A DNA stretch of 64,000 nucleotides, taken from the NCBI RefSeq assembly GCF_033807715.1, contig NC_084590.1, positions 35,739,505 to 35,803,504 on the forward strand, written 5' to 3'. This document shows, piece after piece, positions 31,915 to 57,054 of the stretch. This DNA comes from Cololabis saira (taxonomy: Eukaryota > Chordata > Actinopteri > Beloniformes > Belonidae). A program made the translations under genes and the position numbers. The notes below the pieces were generated by a model that was given only the letters and a program-made list of their open reading frames with translations, was not told the DNA's origin and did no database searches. The stretch's first letter is position 1, and each line of letters begins with the position of its first letter.

Positions 31915-32046
31915 ATAATAATGTATTTGAAAGTCTGTTAAACAAACACTGAATACTGTTCATAAACAGTATGTTAATAATCGGATAAATGAGGGGTGAA
32001 AGTAATGACTCACTGGCACCGCAGGAAGAAAGGCAGTTGTGCTATT

Positions 32047-33438
32047 CTGGAGAAAGAAAAAGAGAAGTTTGTCATTTGTGCAGAAATATAAAATTAGAAA
32101 CAGCATTTTTGGATATCAATAACAAGGCAAAACTGTATGAATTTAATCTTTTGGTACCAGCATAACAATTTTATAGCTGAATACATTTATTTAATGATGA
32201 TGATGATGACATTTATTTAAGCTCTTATTTTGGCATTACATGTTTCCTGAAATCTCTACGTTTAAAAACATAAATGAGGTTTTTTCTAGCTGAAAATATT
32301 CAACTTTATGTTAATTTCCAGAACAAAAACCTGTGAAAAAATGCCAGCCTCAAAATTGTTCTCAAATTTTGTTGAAACATAAAATCAGATGGGTTTTTCA
32401 GGGGGAGTTGTTTCTTTTATCATCATAGCAAGCAAAAAAAAAGTCAATAGCCAGAACAGAAATCAATTTCAGACTTTTCTGGGGATAAAATATTCGATGA
32501 ATCAGTGTATGAATGATGCATGAATAGACTCTCCTCATATAAATACTACTTCTGTGTGAATGGTTTTAAAATTTCTTGAAGTGAAGATTTCCAGTTCAGT
32601 GAGTAATATGAGTAAAATCTCTTTTTGAGAAAGTAGTCTCTGAAGGGACATGAAATGTACTCTTTTTTCTTCTAACAAGCACCCTTTACAAGTCAAATAT
32701 ATCTTTATGAAACTTCCTTGACTGAAGGCAAAAATGAAGATAATCAATTTTCTTTTGTTATAAGCTTTATGAGATGTCATACTGAAATATGTTAACAAGG
32801 TATTGTATAATAAGGTATTAATAATCTCAGACATTTTCTATCTGGAGATCTTATTCATTCTACCGAAGATGTTTTATTTTGGTCAGGTGAGAATGAGCCT
32901 AAACCAGGTCCTGGAGGGCTGCTCAGGGACCTGGATGTTTCGGATGTTTCCCTGCTCTAACATGCAGGGTGGTGGCTCTCAAGAATGTTGATTGGGAAAC
33001 ACTGAGCTTCGCATCCTGAGTCTTCAGCTTTTGTAAGGTTCTCTGTTCCAGGGAACTTATAGCCAAAGTAAGGTAGGTAGTAGGTAGTAGTAATATAGTT
33101 AGTAATATACTAAGAACCGGTTTCATCCAATTTTGTCGATATCTGTCAGCCTTTTTTATTTATCTATTTGATTTTTGTACCCTGGTACAAACAACCATGC
33201 ACTTTGAAAAACATTTGACATCCAAATTCAAAAATGCACATCAAATATCTATTTATATGCATGCATTTATTTTATTAAACTGTTCTGTGAATTTGTGGAC
33301 GCCAGAGTTCATGTAGGAATGATAACACAGGAATATTCTTGGTTAATACAAAACGTTTCTTCTTTTTCTTCTTCTTCTTCTTTTTTACCTGCCCACAAGT
33401 GGTAAAAAAATAATGGTATTGCAGCATATTTGGGGTAC
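32047..33438. other. Intron of MATE gene 2, mostly unassigned
   Basis: AT-rich. A MITE remnant is likely at about 32895-33000 (CCAGGTCCTGGAGGGCTGCT; GATGTTTCCCTGCTC). A CTT-rich run lies at 33357-33385. Confidence 0.45.
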
Positions 33439-34259
33439 CTGGCCACCTCGGGGTCCTGGCCCAGACACAGCAGGATGATCTGGGCATTAATGAGGAGTCC
33501 CCAGCAGGGTAGGCAGAACAGCAGCAGGATGATGATGCTCTGCTGAAGGATCACTCCCACCTGGTGAAGGTTCTTACCACCAAAGGTCTGTCAAATTGGA
33601 AGCGTTTTAGACACAAGGCTGGACACAAACATGATGAATCAGATATAAAAGTGTAGAATGTAAGCTTCCAGAAACATCTATCAACTTTCCATGGGTAGTT
33701 ACGCTGGGTTATTTAAGACATTTTCCAAATCAGATTATCTGTGTGAAAAGAGCTCCTGAAAATCAATGAACTGAATTAGCAAAGATAAACAGATAAGGAC
33801 CCATCAAACTGTGCTGTTTCACACGATCACCTACATTTTTGTATGTAAACAGAAAACTTGTTTGCAGCAGTCAAAAGAAGAATTCTAAAATGACACATTT
33901 AGTGTTTTTTAGTTCAACTTTAATACCAAAAAGCAAATCAGTATGGCTTAACTGGATGTAGCTTCTTGGCTCAAATAGTTTGGCTTCAACAAAACTGATA
34001 TTACATACATGATCATAGACATCATCTGCTTAGCTGCACAGCTAGAAGTTTGGCTTGATTTGCATTCAATAAATAAAAATGAACGTTTTAGTTCTCTTTT
34101 ATAGGATATAAAGGATTCTATTTAAGTCCTATTAATTCCCATATATTTCCATAAATTCCCATTGAAAAGTCCTGATATTCTGTGACCTGAGTAAAATTTG
34201 ACATACTAGACAAAATTCCCGGGAAATTTTGAAGTGCCACGGGACTACTGCCGGATGAT

Positions 34260-35128
34260 TGCGGGGCTAATTTGCACCAATGAAGGTCAAGGACTCGATA
34301 CTAAGTCTTATGACACCACCCATGACTCTGTATGTCAAACCGTTGAAAATATATTGGACTATAACATATTGGCCAATCAGAAGAAGGGGCGGGGCTAATT
34401 TGCACCAATGAAGGTCAAGGACTCGATACTAAGTCTTATGACACCACCCATGACTCTATATGTCAAACCGTTCAAAATATATTGGACTATAACATATTGG
34501 CCAATCAGAAGAAGGGACGGGGCTAATTTGCACCCATGAAGGTCAAGGACTCGATACTGAGTCATATGACACCACCCAAGACTCTGTAGGTCAAACCATT
34601 CAAAAGATATTGGACTATAACGTATCGGCCAATCAGAAGAAAGGGCGGGGCTAATTTGCACCAATGAAGGTCAAGGACTCGATACTAAGTCCTATGACAC
34701 CACCCATGACTCTGTATGTCAAACCATTCAAAAGATATTGTACTATAACGTATCGGCCAATCAGAAGAAAGGGCGGGACTAATTTGCAAGAATGAGGGTC
34801 AAGGACTCGATACTGAGTCCTATGACACCACCCATGACTCTGTATGTCAAACCATTCAAAAGATATTGGACTATAACGTATCGGCCAATCAGAAGAAAGG
34901 GCGGGACTAATTTGCACCAATGAGGGTCAAGGACTCGATACTGAGTCATATGACACCACCCATGACTCTGTAGGTCAAACCATTCAAAAGATATTGGACT
35001 ATAACGTATCGGCCAATCAGAAGAAAGGGCGGGGCTAATTTGCACCAATGAGGGTCAAGGACTCGATACTGAGTCCTATGACACCACCCATGACTCTGTA
35101 TGTCAAACCATTCAAAAGTTATTGGACT
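34260..35128. repeat. 128-bp satellite-like tandem repeat, about 7 copies
   Basis: Units begin GGGGCTAATTTGCACCAATG and end GGCCAATCAGAAGAAAGG, starting near 34262, 34390, 34518, 34646, 34774, 34902 and 35030. Units differ by a few bases each. Minus-strand frames such as MVQISPALSSDWPIRYSPIS recur only because the repeat period shifts frame by two. Confidence 0.95.
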
Positions 35129-35144
35129 ATTACATTACATTACC

Positions 35145-35889
35145 AGCTTCAGCATTCATTCATTCATTCATTCATTCATTCATTCATTCATTCATTCATT
35201 CATTCATTACCAGCTCCAGCATTCATTCATTCATTCATTACCAACTTCAGCATTCATCCATTCATTCATTCATTCATTCATTCATTCATTACCAGCTTCA
35301 TTCATTCATTCATTCATTCATTCATTCATTCATTCATTCATTACCAGCTTCATTCATTCATTCATTCATTCATTCATTCATTACCAGCTTCATTCATTCA
35401 TTCATTCATTTATTTATTCATTCATTCATTCATTCATTCATTCATAACCAGCTTCAGCATTCATTCATTCATTACCAGCTTCAGCTTTCATTCATTCATT
35501 CATTCATTCATTCATTCATTACCAGCTTCATTCATTCATTCATTCATTCATTACCAGCATTCATTCATTCATTCATCCATTCATTACCAGCTTCAGCTTT
35601 CATTCATTCATTCATTCATCCATTCATTCATTCCCAGCTTCAGCATTCATTCATTCATTCATTCATTCATTCATTCATTCATTCATTCATTCATCCATCC
35701 ATTCATTCATCCTTTCATTCATTCCCAGCTTCAGCATTCATTAATTCATTCATTACCAGCTTCATTCATTCATTCATTCATTCATTCATTCATTCATTAC
35801 CAGCTTCATTCATTCATTCATTCATTCATTTATTTATTCATTCATTCCCAGCTTCAGCATGCATTCATTCATGCTTTCATTCATTACCA

Positions 35890-35890
<1 letters not shown>
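35145..35890. repeat. (ATTC)n array with interspersed ACCAGCTTCAGC spacers
   Basis: About 740 bp of CATT/TTCA units, broken every 20-70 bp by ACCAGCTTC or ACCAGCTTCAGC. A higher-order array rather than a simple microsatellite. The open frames reading HSFIHSFIHS are repeat artefacts. Confidence 0.95.

Positions 35891-35933
<43 letters not shown>
35888..35933. repeat. (TA)n microsatellite
   Basis: Uninterrupted TA run directly after the ATTC array. Confidence 0.95.
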
Positions 35934-35934
<1 letters not shown>

Positions 35935-36100
35935 ATGAACCTGTTCCCAGCAGGACTGGGGGTCATCTAAGGTAAAAAGGTCAGGGTTCAGATTTCTCAA
36001 TTTTCCAGGTAAAGTATATGAAGTCTGTACTGACTGGGTCATGTGACAAGTTCTTGGTCACATGACCCAGGGATGACTCATCAGAACAGAGAAGATTCTA

Positions 36101-37335
36101 TTCATGGGTTTCAGTCACGTGACATTTTTTGTTGTCAGCGCCATCTTGAGGACCGACCGAGGACCTTTCCGTCGCGCAGCCAATATGACGTCTCACCTAA
36201 TAACTCACTTAACTCCCGAAGAACAGCAACGGTATCTACAGAAAATTGACACTTTAGGTTTCGATCCGTATCTAATATCTAATCAATTACTGACTCCACT
36301 CCAGTCTGCCAAAAACCTGCCAGATTTGTCGTTTGCGGACATATCTACCTGGTCCACAATCCTTCTCCATACACCGGCAAAGCTCTCAAAGCTTTTAAAG
36401 TACCAAAGCTTACCGCTACTTCACATCATGATGGGTTAAAGATGCCAAACTTCATCATGTGGAGGCCAAAAAAATGTTCGTGGTAACAGGAAAGGTAAGT
36501 GACAGTCTGGTGATGAATAGCATTGAATTGCCTGCACAGGATACGTTTATGTAATGAAAAGTAAGAAGGCAGTTCACTTTTTCAGTAACGTTACTACTCT
36601 AGAAAGTAAAAGCATATCATCATGTCACCATAAAACTTTATTAAAACATAAAATATAAAATATGATTTATTATATTATTAATGCAAATGTTCATCTTGCG
36701 CTCCCGATCTCCTGCGCGGTGCGTCCCGTGACGTCTCCATCACCAAGCGGCTCTCCCAAATCCAACTCAGCCTGGATGTCGTGTCCTCTGCTTTTTCCCC
36801 ACATCTCAGTAATGATCTGATATGCTGACATGCTGGCTGCATTTAACACCACGAACACGCCGCTCATTCCACGCTGTTCGCTGTTTGATTGCGTCACCAC
36901 ACGCAGTTATTAATTGTTTCCCCCCCCCCCCCACTTACAGGACCTTTTCTCTCCCTCCCGTCCGATGTTCTGGGACCTATATAATAATAGGATATTATTT
37001 ATTTCTGCCACTTTATTGTGGTTTTTGTGGTGAAATGAGGAGGAATCATAGAGATAACTTCTCATTTCAACTAACTGGATCAGCCGTTCCTCATCATGAC
37101 TGTTTCCTACAGCGCTTTCAACCGGCTTTCAACACGAGTGAAAGGAAGAAAATAAAAGAACATTTAAACATCACAATATCCCATGGCCCACTTAAAGCAC
37201 TGGTAAAATGTCAATCCCGTTTTTTTAGACTTATTATTGTCGCATCCCACGGCACAACAGATAGACGGCATGCTGAAAGTCGGTCCTAAAGATGGCGCTG
37301 CGAGTACTGTGTGACGTCACATGAAATCCATGAAT
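36101..37335 (+). mobile_element. Non-autonomous DNA transposon with an ORF fragment
   Basis: Left end TTCATGGGTTTCAGTCACGT; the right end, reversed, reads TTCATGGATTTCATGTGACG, so the ends are inverted. A frame from 36185 reads MTSHLITHLTPEEQQRYLQK, then IDTLGFDPYLISNQLL, followed after a break by KKMFVVTGKVSDS. This resembles the N-terminal part of the SWIM/YqaJ-domain proteins often found in fish mobile elements; that assignment is from memory and only moderate. The rest is non-coding. Confidence 0.55.
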
Positions 37336-37339
37336 CCTT

Positions 37340-38160
37340 CAGAAGCCTACTACTGTATATACAGATGGAGCGGGAATGACTCAGCTAGATTTTCGGTTTT
37401 GACAAGCCTCAAATAACTCCACCTTGTGATTAAACCGTAGCTCTTAGCAGAAAAACGAAAACATTATGAGAGACAGAGAACCCAGCACATTCTGTCAATC
37501 TTATGTTTATTCAGATATTCCTTAAAATGTGTTAGTAACGGCAGTTTGAAAACAAAAATTAGATTTTTTTGAAGAAAACTTTTTTTTACATTGCAGTCAA
37601 TGGAGACCGTGGCAGGAATTGGCATGTCTGTTGGCCCCCCCGTTCAAATTTTGTGCACACCACGCCTGTCAAAGTCACATTATTTGAATCTCAACATCTA
37701 TGTCTACATTCTGACCAAAAATTATCTTTCTAGCTTTTACGGTTTGGCCGTGAGCTCGAGTTACAAATAAAAATTATGTTCATTTTTTGAATGTTTCCTC
37801 ACTCTAAACAATTAGAACCTACCCTCTAGATTTGACAAAAAAGTGATTTCCAGTCCTCGCTTGAGGGCTCATATCTTGAAAAGTGTACATTTTAGGAAAA
37901 AACAGTTTCAGGTTTTGAGAGAGAAGAGAAGTTTTCCTCCGTTTTGAAGTTTGAATGACAGTTCTACGTGCAAGTATGAGAAAGATATGTGACTCAGAAA
38001 AAAGGGGAATTTTGTCTTTTTTCTCGACATTTTCCCATCCGCTTTGAATGGCGCCATAGGAATACATGGCAAAATGATCTCCCCATTAGTTTGGAAATTT
38101 GAAAATGTTTTTGCACTTCTTGCAAAAACTATTTGTGCCATCGCTCTGAAAATCTACAGG
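37340..38160. other. Unassigned intron sequence, probably an old repeat
   Basis: No long frame or terminal repeats. T-rich and pyrimidine-skewed. The next segment (38160 on) begins GGGGCCTCATTTAAAATGG, which looks like a transposon terminus. Confidence 0.4.
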
Positions 38161-38834
38161 GGCCTCATTTAAAATGGAGTGCGTAGGATTCATACTAAAA
38201 GTGCACGTACGCCCAAAAGCCGAAAATGGCGGGCGCAAAAAAAAATCCGGATCTATAAAACCGCGTGCACGCAGACTTCCACGCAATGTTCCCTTTATGA
38301 ATCACAGTCCACCTGGAAAGCTGCGCAGCTGACTCCGCCCAATATCCCGCCCTCAACACGCCCATAAATCCATATGGATGAGACTACTGAGCATGCGCAG
38401 TGGCTTCCTGCAGCCTGTTAGGGATGAATCCGGATGAATGCGTCAGAATGAATGAACGTGTCGAGCCACCGTGCCACTGAATTTCGCTGAGATCTGAGAT
38501 CTAGAAGTTGTGGATGATGTGGAGAGAGGACAGTGAAACTACATTATTTGGTGGTCACAGTAAAAGTAGGAAAAGTATATAAAATGAAGCGAGTGAGTGG
38601 CAGCACGTCGTTGCTGCCCGTTAGTGCCACGATCGCACGACGCAATTTCCACTGGGGGCAGGGGAGACATGCCCCCCCCCCACTTTTCAAAATGATGTAT
38701 TTGTCCCCCCCCCACTTTTTACAGTTTAAAAACTAACGGTAGGCTCAGCAAATCATCAAGACACTCGGGACGGCGGCCCGGCAGCCCCCGCTCCCCCTCC
38801 TCCCTCCCGTCTCCCCTCAGAGCTGCTCTAGGCT

Positions 38835-38955
38835 GTTTTATGGTTCCGCGTTATACCAACGCAGAGCCTACGGCGTAGGGTACGCGGCGACGTGCACCTA
38901 CGCCGGACCCTACGGCGTAGGCTCTGCGTTGGTGTGACGCAGAACCATAATTCCG
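38835..38955. repeat. Palindromic MITE-like repeat with CCTACGCCGTAG core
   Basis: TTATGGTTCCGCGTTATACC at the left and ACGCAGAACCATAA at the right are inverted, around CGCAGAGCCTACGGCGTAGG. Related stretches lie at about 18030-18115, 20405-20615 and 55295-55388. Confidence 0.7.
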
Positions 38956-40134
38956 GCTTAAAAGTAAACAACATGAGCGCACGTACCTGTGCATGACAGG
39001 CAGACACACACAGGGAGAAGAGACTATTTCTTTAATTTTTATTTTTTTTAAAACTTTATCCTTATGAACGCAATTGTTATATAGTCCAACTTTCCTTATT
39101 TTAATCAGAACACTTTCTTTTTTCCTCTTCGGCGTGGAGTAGTGGGTTCGGAGCGGCATTCCAATTTCTCGCATTTCTCAAAGCTGTGGGACTAGTTACG
39201 CGCCAAAGTTTTTACGGAAGAATATGGAATAAATAAATTGTAAGCCTGAGCAATAGTATGAGTGCCTCGTGCTGCGCACGAGTCACTCCTCCTCCAGAGC
39301 TAGCATCCAGCTCTGAAGGAGTCGTGCCTCGTGGCGAAGCCGTGGCACTAATAAAGGGATTTCCAAACCTGAGACACTAAAGTATCACATGCCAGCCCCA
39401 GACCGTATCCTGTCGCTGCCGTGGTAACATTAATGGTCTGAAATGGACAAACACTGTCAGATCATTGATTTCAGTCATCGTGAGCAACTAATGCTGGTGG
39501 ATTTAGAATTGTTTGTTTTTTTTTTCTCCTGCAGCTTCCTGGAAATTACATCATCATTTGTCATTTTCTCGCAAGAGCCTCCACGAGTCTGTGGAGAATA
39601 AAGCCGACCACTTACAGCAGACGCTAATCCATAGCCAGCCATCACCTCATTTCCCAGACGTCCACAGAACATGGTGACTACAAACGGAAGCAGATAACTG
39701 AGGATTCGGGAGAGCAGCTAGAAAGACAAACATCAACAGTGCAAGTGCAAAAGCCATCAGCTGACAGGTAATATTTCAAACACAACCTGTAATCAATAGC
39801 CATTGTCTCTGCAAGAGTTATTGCCTTTACTTCTGCAGACTGCAGAAAACTATAATCGACTGAAACTTCCCAAACTCTATCTTAAAAACTCTCACAAGCT
39901 TTTAACTTTTCTTTTTGTTTTTAGCAAAGGAAGAGTTTTATCAGTCTTTTCATGCATTCAGCTGCATCAGCCTCCACACATCCTCTTACAGACAGAACAG
40001 GGCATGCAAGCAGTGCCAGTCCTTACCAGAGGGCCTGTCATCCTCAGGATGTGGTACAGTTCCTCCCGGTGGGCCGCGGTGACCCCGCTGCGCGCCCACC
40101 TCCAGCAAAAAGGCTGGTCACTGGACCCCTCCAT

Positions 40135-41060
40135 GTCTGCCGAGCGAGATACTGAAACACCTCTTCACTAATGCGTCTCCTCTTTTCTGATGTTTTATCT
40201 GTGTTCTCTGGATGCTGCAGAGGACGGAGACCTTGCTGCAGTCAGAGCTGACCTGGAAGTAAACCAGAGCCAGCTGCAACAACACAGATTGTAAAACAAA
40301 GGCAAGAAAACACGCTGCAATCAAAACAGACCTCAAGATGGAGAACTTGAAAGCGAGAATGTTCGAATCTGTTTGATTGAACGGGGTAAAACACAATGAG
40401 CCTCCCCTGGTTCTGGCCAGTGGAGGGAATTCTCCAAGAATAATCAGATTTCTAACAATCCAAAAATAAAACGTCTACAGAACGGCCGACCAAATACGGA
40501 CATGGCTGGAGACAATGAAAATGTAACTCTCTGGAGTCTGTAAGGTCTTTGGGGATTACTCAACATTTCAGAACACGGTAAGCAGCTGTAGGAGCAACAG
40601 AAATTAAAACATTACATATAAATACCATTGTCGAGACATTTCTTATGACAAACAATAAAATCAGCCTCTGGCAGAAGAAGAGGATACTTAAGGACTAATG
40701 AATACAAAAGCAAAGAACAGTCCACTGCGCAAAAACTACACCTTTAATTGATTATGATAAAGTATTTATTAATGGTTTTACAAACAGCATTGTTTCTTTT
40801 GCCGTTCCAGTAGACAGAGGTAGTGTTCTAAGCAGTTTAACAGTCTTATGCAGATTAAAATGATAAAAATGCAGACCACTGAAAAGAAAACGCATTCAGC
40901 AGTAACGTGGCTTGTTCCTCACCAGATTTGGTAAAGTTGAGTCAAACTGACATTGTTCAAATTGATAAATGACAGTTAATAAGTCCACAACGGTTAAATG
41001 TGGCTTCACGGCCTGATTCCAAACATGGGTTCAACCGCTCCAACGGTTAGGTCGTCTCTG
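40135..41060. other. Intergenic spacer between MATE genes 2 and 3
   Basis: 926 bp between the gene 3 stop and the gene 2 start, both on the minus strand. It holds the gene 3 polyadenylation signal and the former promoter region of gene 2. No transposon recognised and no promoter element I would name. Confidence 0.5.
40765..40770 (-). terminator. Polyadenylation signal AATAAA, probable for MATE gene 3
   Basis: TTTATT on the plus strand reads AATAAA on the minus strand, about 290 bases after the gene 3 stop and before the start of gene 2 at 40134. Single motif, moderate support. Confidence 0.4.
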
Positions 41061-54463
<13,403 letters not shown>

Positions 54464-54467
54464 TTAA

Positions 54468-55843
54468 AGGGGACCTATTATGAAAAACACGTTTTTTCTT
54501 GTTTTAACATATATAAAGTGGTCTCCCCTCACCCTGCCAGCAGAGGGGAGATGAAATCCCATGAATTTCTGCAAGGTCTGTGACCCCCGCCCGACAGAAT
54601 CCCCCAGTGTCACGTGATTTTTTTGAGCTGATTAGAATCTGCGCCTATGGTGACATCACCATAGGCGCAGAGGTTCGGCCTCTGCTGCTGAAACCACGCC
54701 CACAACCAGCTCTCTCCGCCGGCTGGAGCTCCGCCATTGTTTAGAAGCGGTGGTTGTTTCCACAGCGAGGGGACAGTAGAAATTAAGTTTTGCATCGACA
54801 TTTACCCTCATAAAAGGATCAGTTCCAACAGCACGGACCCGGCAACTGCACACGAGTCAGCGGTAAGTTCCTTTTTTTTTAATGTTATTTATATTTGTAT
54901 GATCTTTGCATGGGCTAAGTATTTAGCTTAGCTCCGGAGCACCGGCGCCGCATACAGAGCTGCGGGGGCTGCTCACGGACCGGCCCGGCTCCAGAGTTCC
55001 CTAACGGAGCCACTCACTCGTTAGGTAAATTAGTAATACATTTTTTCTGTCTGGTTTCAGATCTTCCAAGCACCTGAAGCTGTTCAACGACACCTTCAGA
55101 AAACGCACGGTCCTTCCTTGAGCCAGCAATAGTGCATAAATGTTATTTATATACAACTCATATTTTATTTTTTTAACAATAAAGTTGCCATTTGTGAAAA
55201 TTCAGTGTTGTGATTTATTTACAGTTAACATGATTCATCTGTCTTGTAACATAAGAAATGATGAGAAATCTTCCTCTGTGAAGACGAGGTGACTAAAGGC
55301 TGATTTATGGTTCCGAGTTACACCAACGCAGAGCCTACAGCATAGGGTACGCGTCGATTTAACGCAGAACCGTAAATCAGGCTTTAAGATCCTTTTACAG
55401 CGTGTAACTGAATGCGAGCCTCCGACTATCACGTTGAGCTGCGTGACATCGGACGCTCTCTGTCCACACTGAAACTGTTAAACTTGCGGCCAGTTAGGAC
55501 AGTCTAATACAAAAAAAATAAAGCCATGGAATTGATTTTGTCGCAGAAGCTTCTCACATGGGACACGTTTTGTGTACGACGCAGCCGGCTGCTCTGGCCG
55601 GAGCGAGGCTTATTCTCCTCCCCTCCTACACGTCATTCAAGCAGCCAATCAGTGCAGAGCCTCATTATCATAGCCCCCCCCGCCCTTAAAATGAAGCACA
55701 GAAAAAGGCTTTAGAAGCGGTAAAACTAGAGACAGGGCCCACAGGCTGAATTTCTGATTTATGTAGAAAAAACAAGCTTTAGATTGTTTTTAAGACATTC
55801 AAGACCTGTTTAAAATATACATTAAATGCCATAATATGTCCCC
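54468..55843 (+). mobile_element. piggyBac-type MITE copy 4, carrying the exon-intron-exon cassette (plus)
   Basis: Left end AGGGGACCTATTATG, right end CATAATATGTCCCC, flanked by TTAA at 54464-54467 and 55844-55847. It carries the same cassette as copy 2: an exon ending CACGAGTCAGCG at 54862 with donor GTAAGTTC, acceptor GGTTTCAG at 55053-55060 before ATCTTCCAAGCACC, and AATAAA at 55178-55183. The palindromic CCTACAGCATAGG block lies at about 55295-55388. Confidence 0.82.
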
Positions 55844-55849
55844 TTAAAG

Positions 55850-56639
55850 CTCTATATGTAGAGACTTGCAGCAGCGTTCTGGACGACCTGAAGACGTTAC
55901 AGTTTTTAGAAGGATCAAGCCTGGGTTTAAAAAAAAAAACAAAAAAACAAATAGAGAATCTCAGGACAGTGCTTCCTGAGTAATATCATCCACCCAGCGG
56001 TAACCCATTTTATTTATCTTTATAAAAGCAGAAATGACCAGTCAGATTCCACCACTGCCACATCCTCAAAAATACAACTTACTAAGCTTTGAAAGCTTTA
56101 GTGATTTATGTTTTCTTAAATAAATTTTTAAATGTATAAACAACTTAGAACCTGAGCCACTTTGTCAATTTGTTGAGAGACAAAACAGCAACAGAGTCAC
56201 TGCATTGCAAAATCTTGTTCTGCAGGCCAATTTTCGGCAGTCAGCCTTCTCCTATAAGAGCTGTAAACTCTGGAACTCACTGCCATCAGAAATTAAATCC
56301 ATCTCAGAGTTTGACATGTTCATCACCAAAACTAAAACCTTGTTAAAGAAAAATCAAAACTCATCTGTAAATAGTGTGTATATTTGTGTGGGAGAGTGAG
56401 TGAGGGAAGGTTTTATATCACAGAAATGCAATATTGCATTATTGTATTATTGAATTGTATGGTCTTTTTAATTGATGTATATTAATTTTATATTGTACTG
56501 CAAATGTTGTGGAAGAGCCCAACTGGGGACTGGAGTTGAGAATTAGCACTAGCTATAAACTCTACATGCATCACATCAGCTGCAAACTTGTATCTATGTT
56601 TGATTGCATTGTCCCTGTCAAATAAAAAAATAAATAAAA
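55850..56639 (+). mobile_element. LINE 3' fragment (RT C-terminus and tail)
   Basis: A frame at 56205-56399 reads FSYKSCKLWNSLPSEIKSIS, the last part of a LINE RT polyprotein. The sequence ends with TTGTCCCTGTCAAATAAAAA at about 56606. Only the 3' end is present. Confidence 0.65.
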
Positions 56640-56880
56640 TAAATGTATTGGGGCAGCAGTTGCAGCAGTGATTTAGGTGGTAGAACAGGTCATCCAATGA
56701 TCCAAGGATTGGCGGTTCGCACCCCGCTCCCCCCAAGTCATCAGTCGTTGTTTCCTTGAGCAAGACACTTCACCCTCCCTGCCTCCAGTGAGGCCCCGCT
56801 GGCATGTGAATGTGTATGAATGTTCAGTTGAGAGGCTGTTGGTGTGGATTAGCTATCACCACGTTTCTGTCAGTCTGCCC
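56640..56880 (+). mobile_element. tRNA-derived SINE-like repeat
   Basis: GGTGGTAGAACAGGTCATCC and GGCGGTTCGCACCCC look like pol III A and B boxes about 40 bases apart, followed by CTTGAGCAAGACACTTCACC, a block common in fish short repeats. Family not confirmed. Confidence 0.5.
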
Positions 56881-56988
56881 CACGGCAGCTGTGGCTACAT
56901 ATGTAGTTTAACATCACCAAGTATAGAGTGAATTGAAAATATATGACCGTTGTAAAGTGACCTTTGGTTCCATGAAAGGATATATGAA

Positions 56989-56992
<4 letters not shown>

Positions 56993-57049
<57 letters not shown>
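56993..57049. repeat. (TA)n microsatellite
   Basis: Pure TA run followed by TGTATATATG. Confidence 0.97.

Positions 57050-57054
<5 letters not shown>

Larger units (their letters stand above)
28061..40134 (-). pseudogene. slc47a: SLC47A/MATE transporter, gene 2, multiply disrupted copy
   Basis: Close paralogue of gene 3 in the same orientation. Exon remnants, 5' to 3': 40134-40027 (ATG, MEGSSDQPFC), 39717-39616, 39437-39369, 33587-33439, 32046-32014, about 31662-31609, 31458-31371, 31280-31189, 29959-29846, 29767-29700, 29603-29495, 29396-29321, 29220-29151, 29002-28870, 28790-28696, 28541-28436, 28335-28061. Lesions against gene 3: fifth exon 33 instead of 43 bases; sixth exon has lost its 5' part and acceptor beside a solo LTR; seventh exon 88 instead of 98; eighth lacks 6 bases in frame; donor after 29846 reads TT instead of GT; sixteenth exon 106 instead of 108; last exon frame-shifted, so the conserved C-terminal helix (stop at 28061) is out of phase. 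The other exons keep correct sizes and motifs ([18 protein letters not shown]), which suggests recent loss of function. A truncated or alternatively spliced product is possible but unlikely. Confidence 0.85.

Noticed and set aside
34260..35128. CRISPR-like array
   Set aside because: The 128-bp units are contiguous with no unique spacers, and the genome is eukaryotic.
35048..35970. 296- and 282-residue frames reading HSFIHSFIHS
   Set aside because: Translation of the ATTC array; no non-repeat coding sequence.
56640..56720. Functional tRNA gene
   Set aside because: A- and B-box-like motifs are present but no cloverleaf could be drawn; better explained as a SINE-like repeat.
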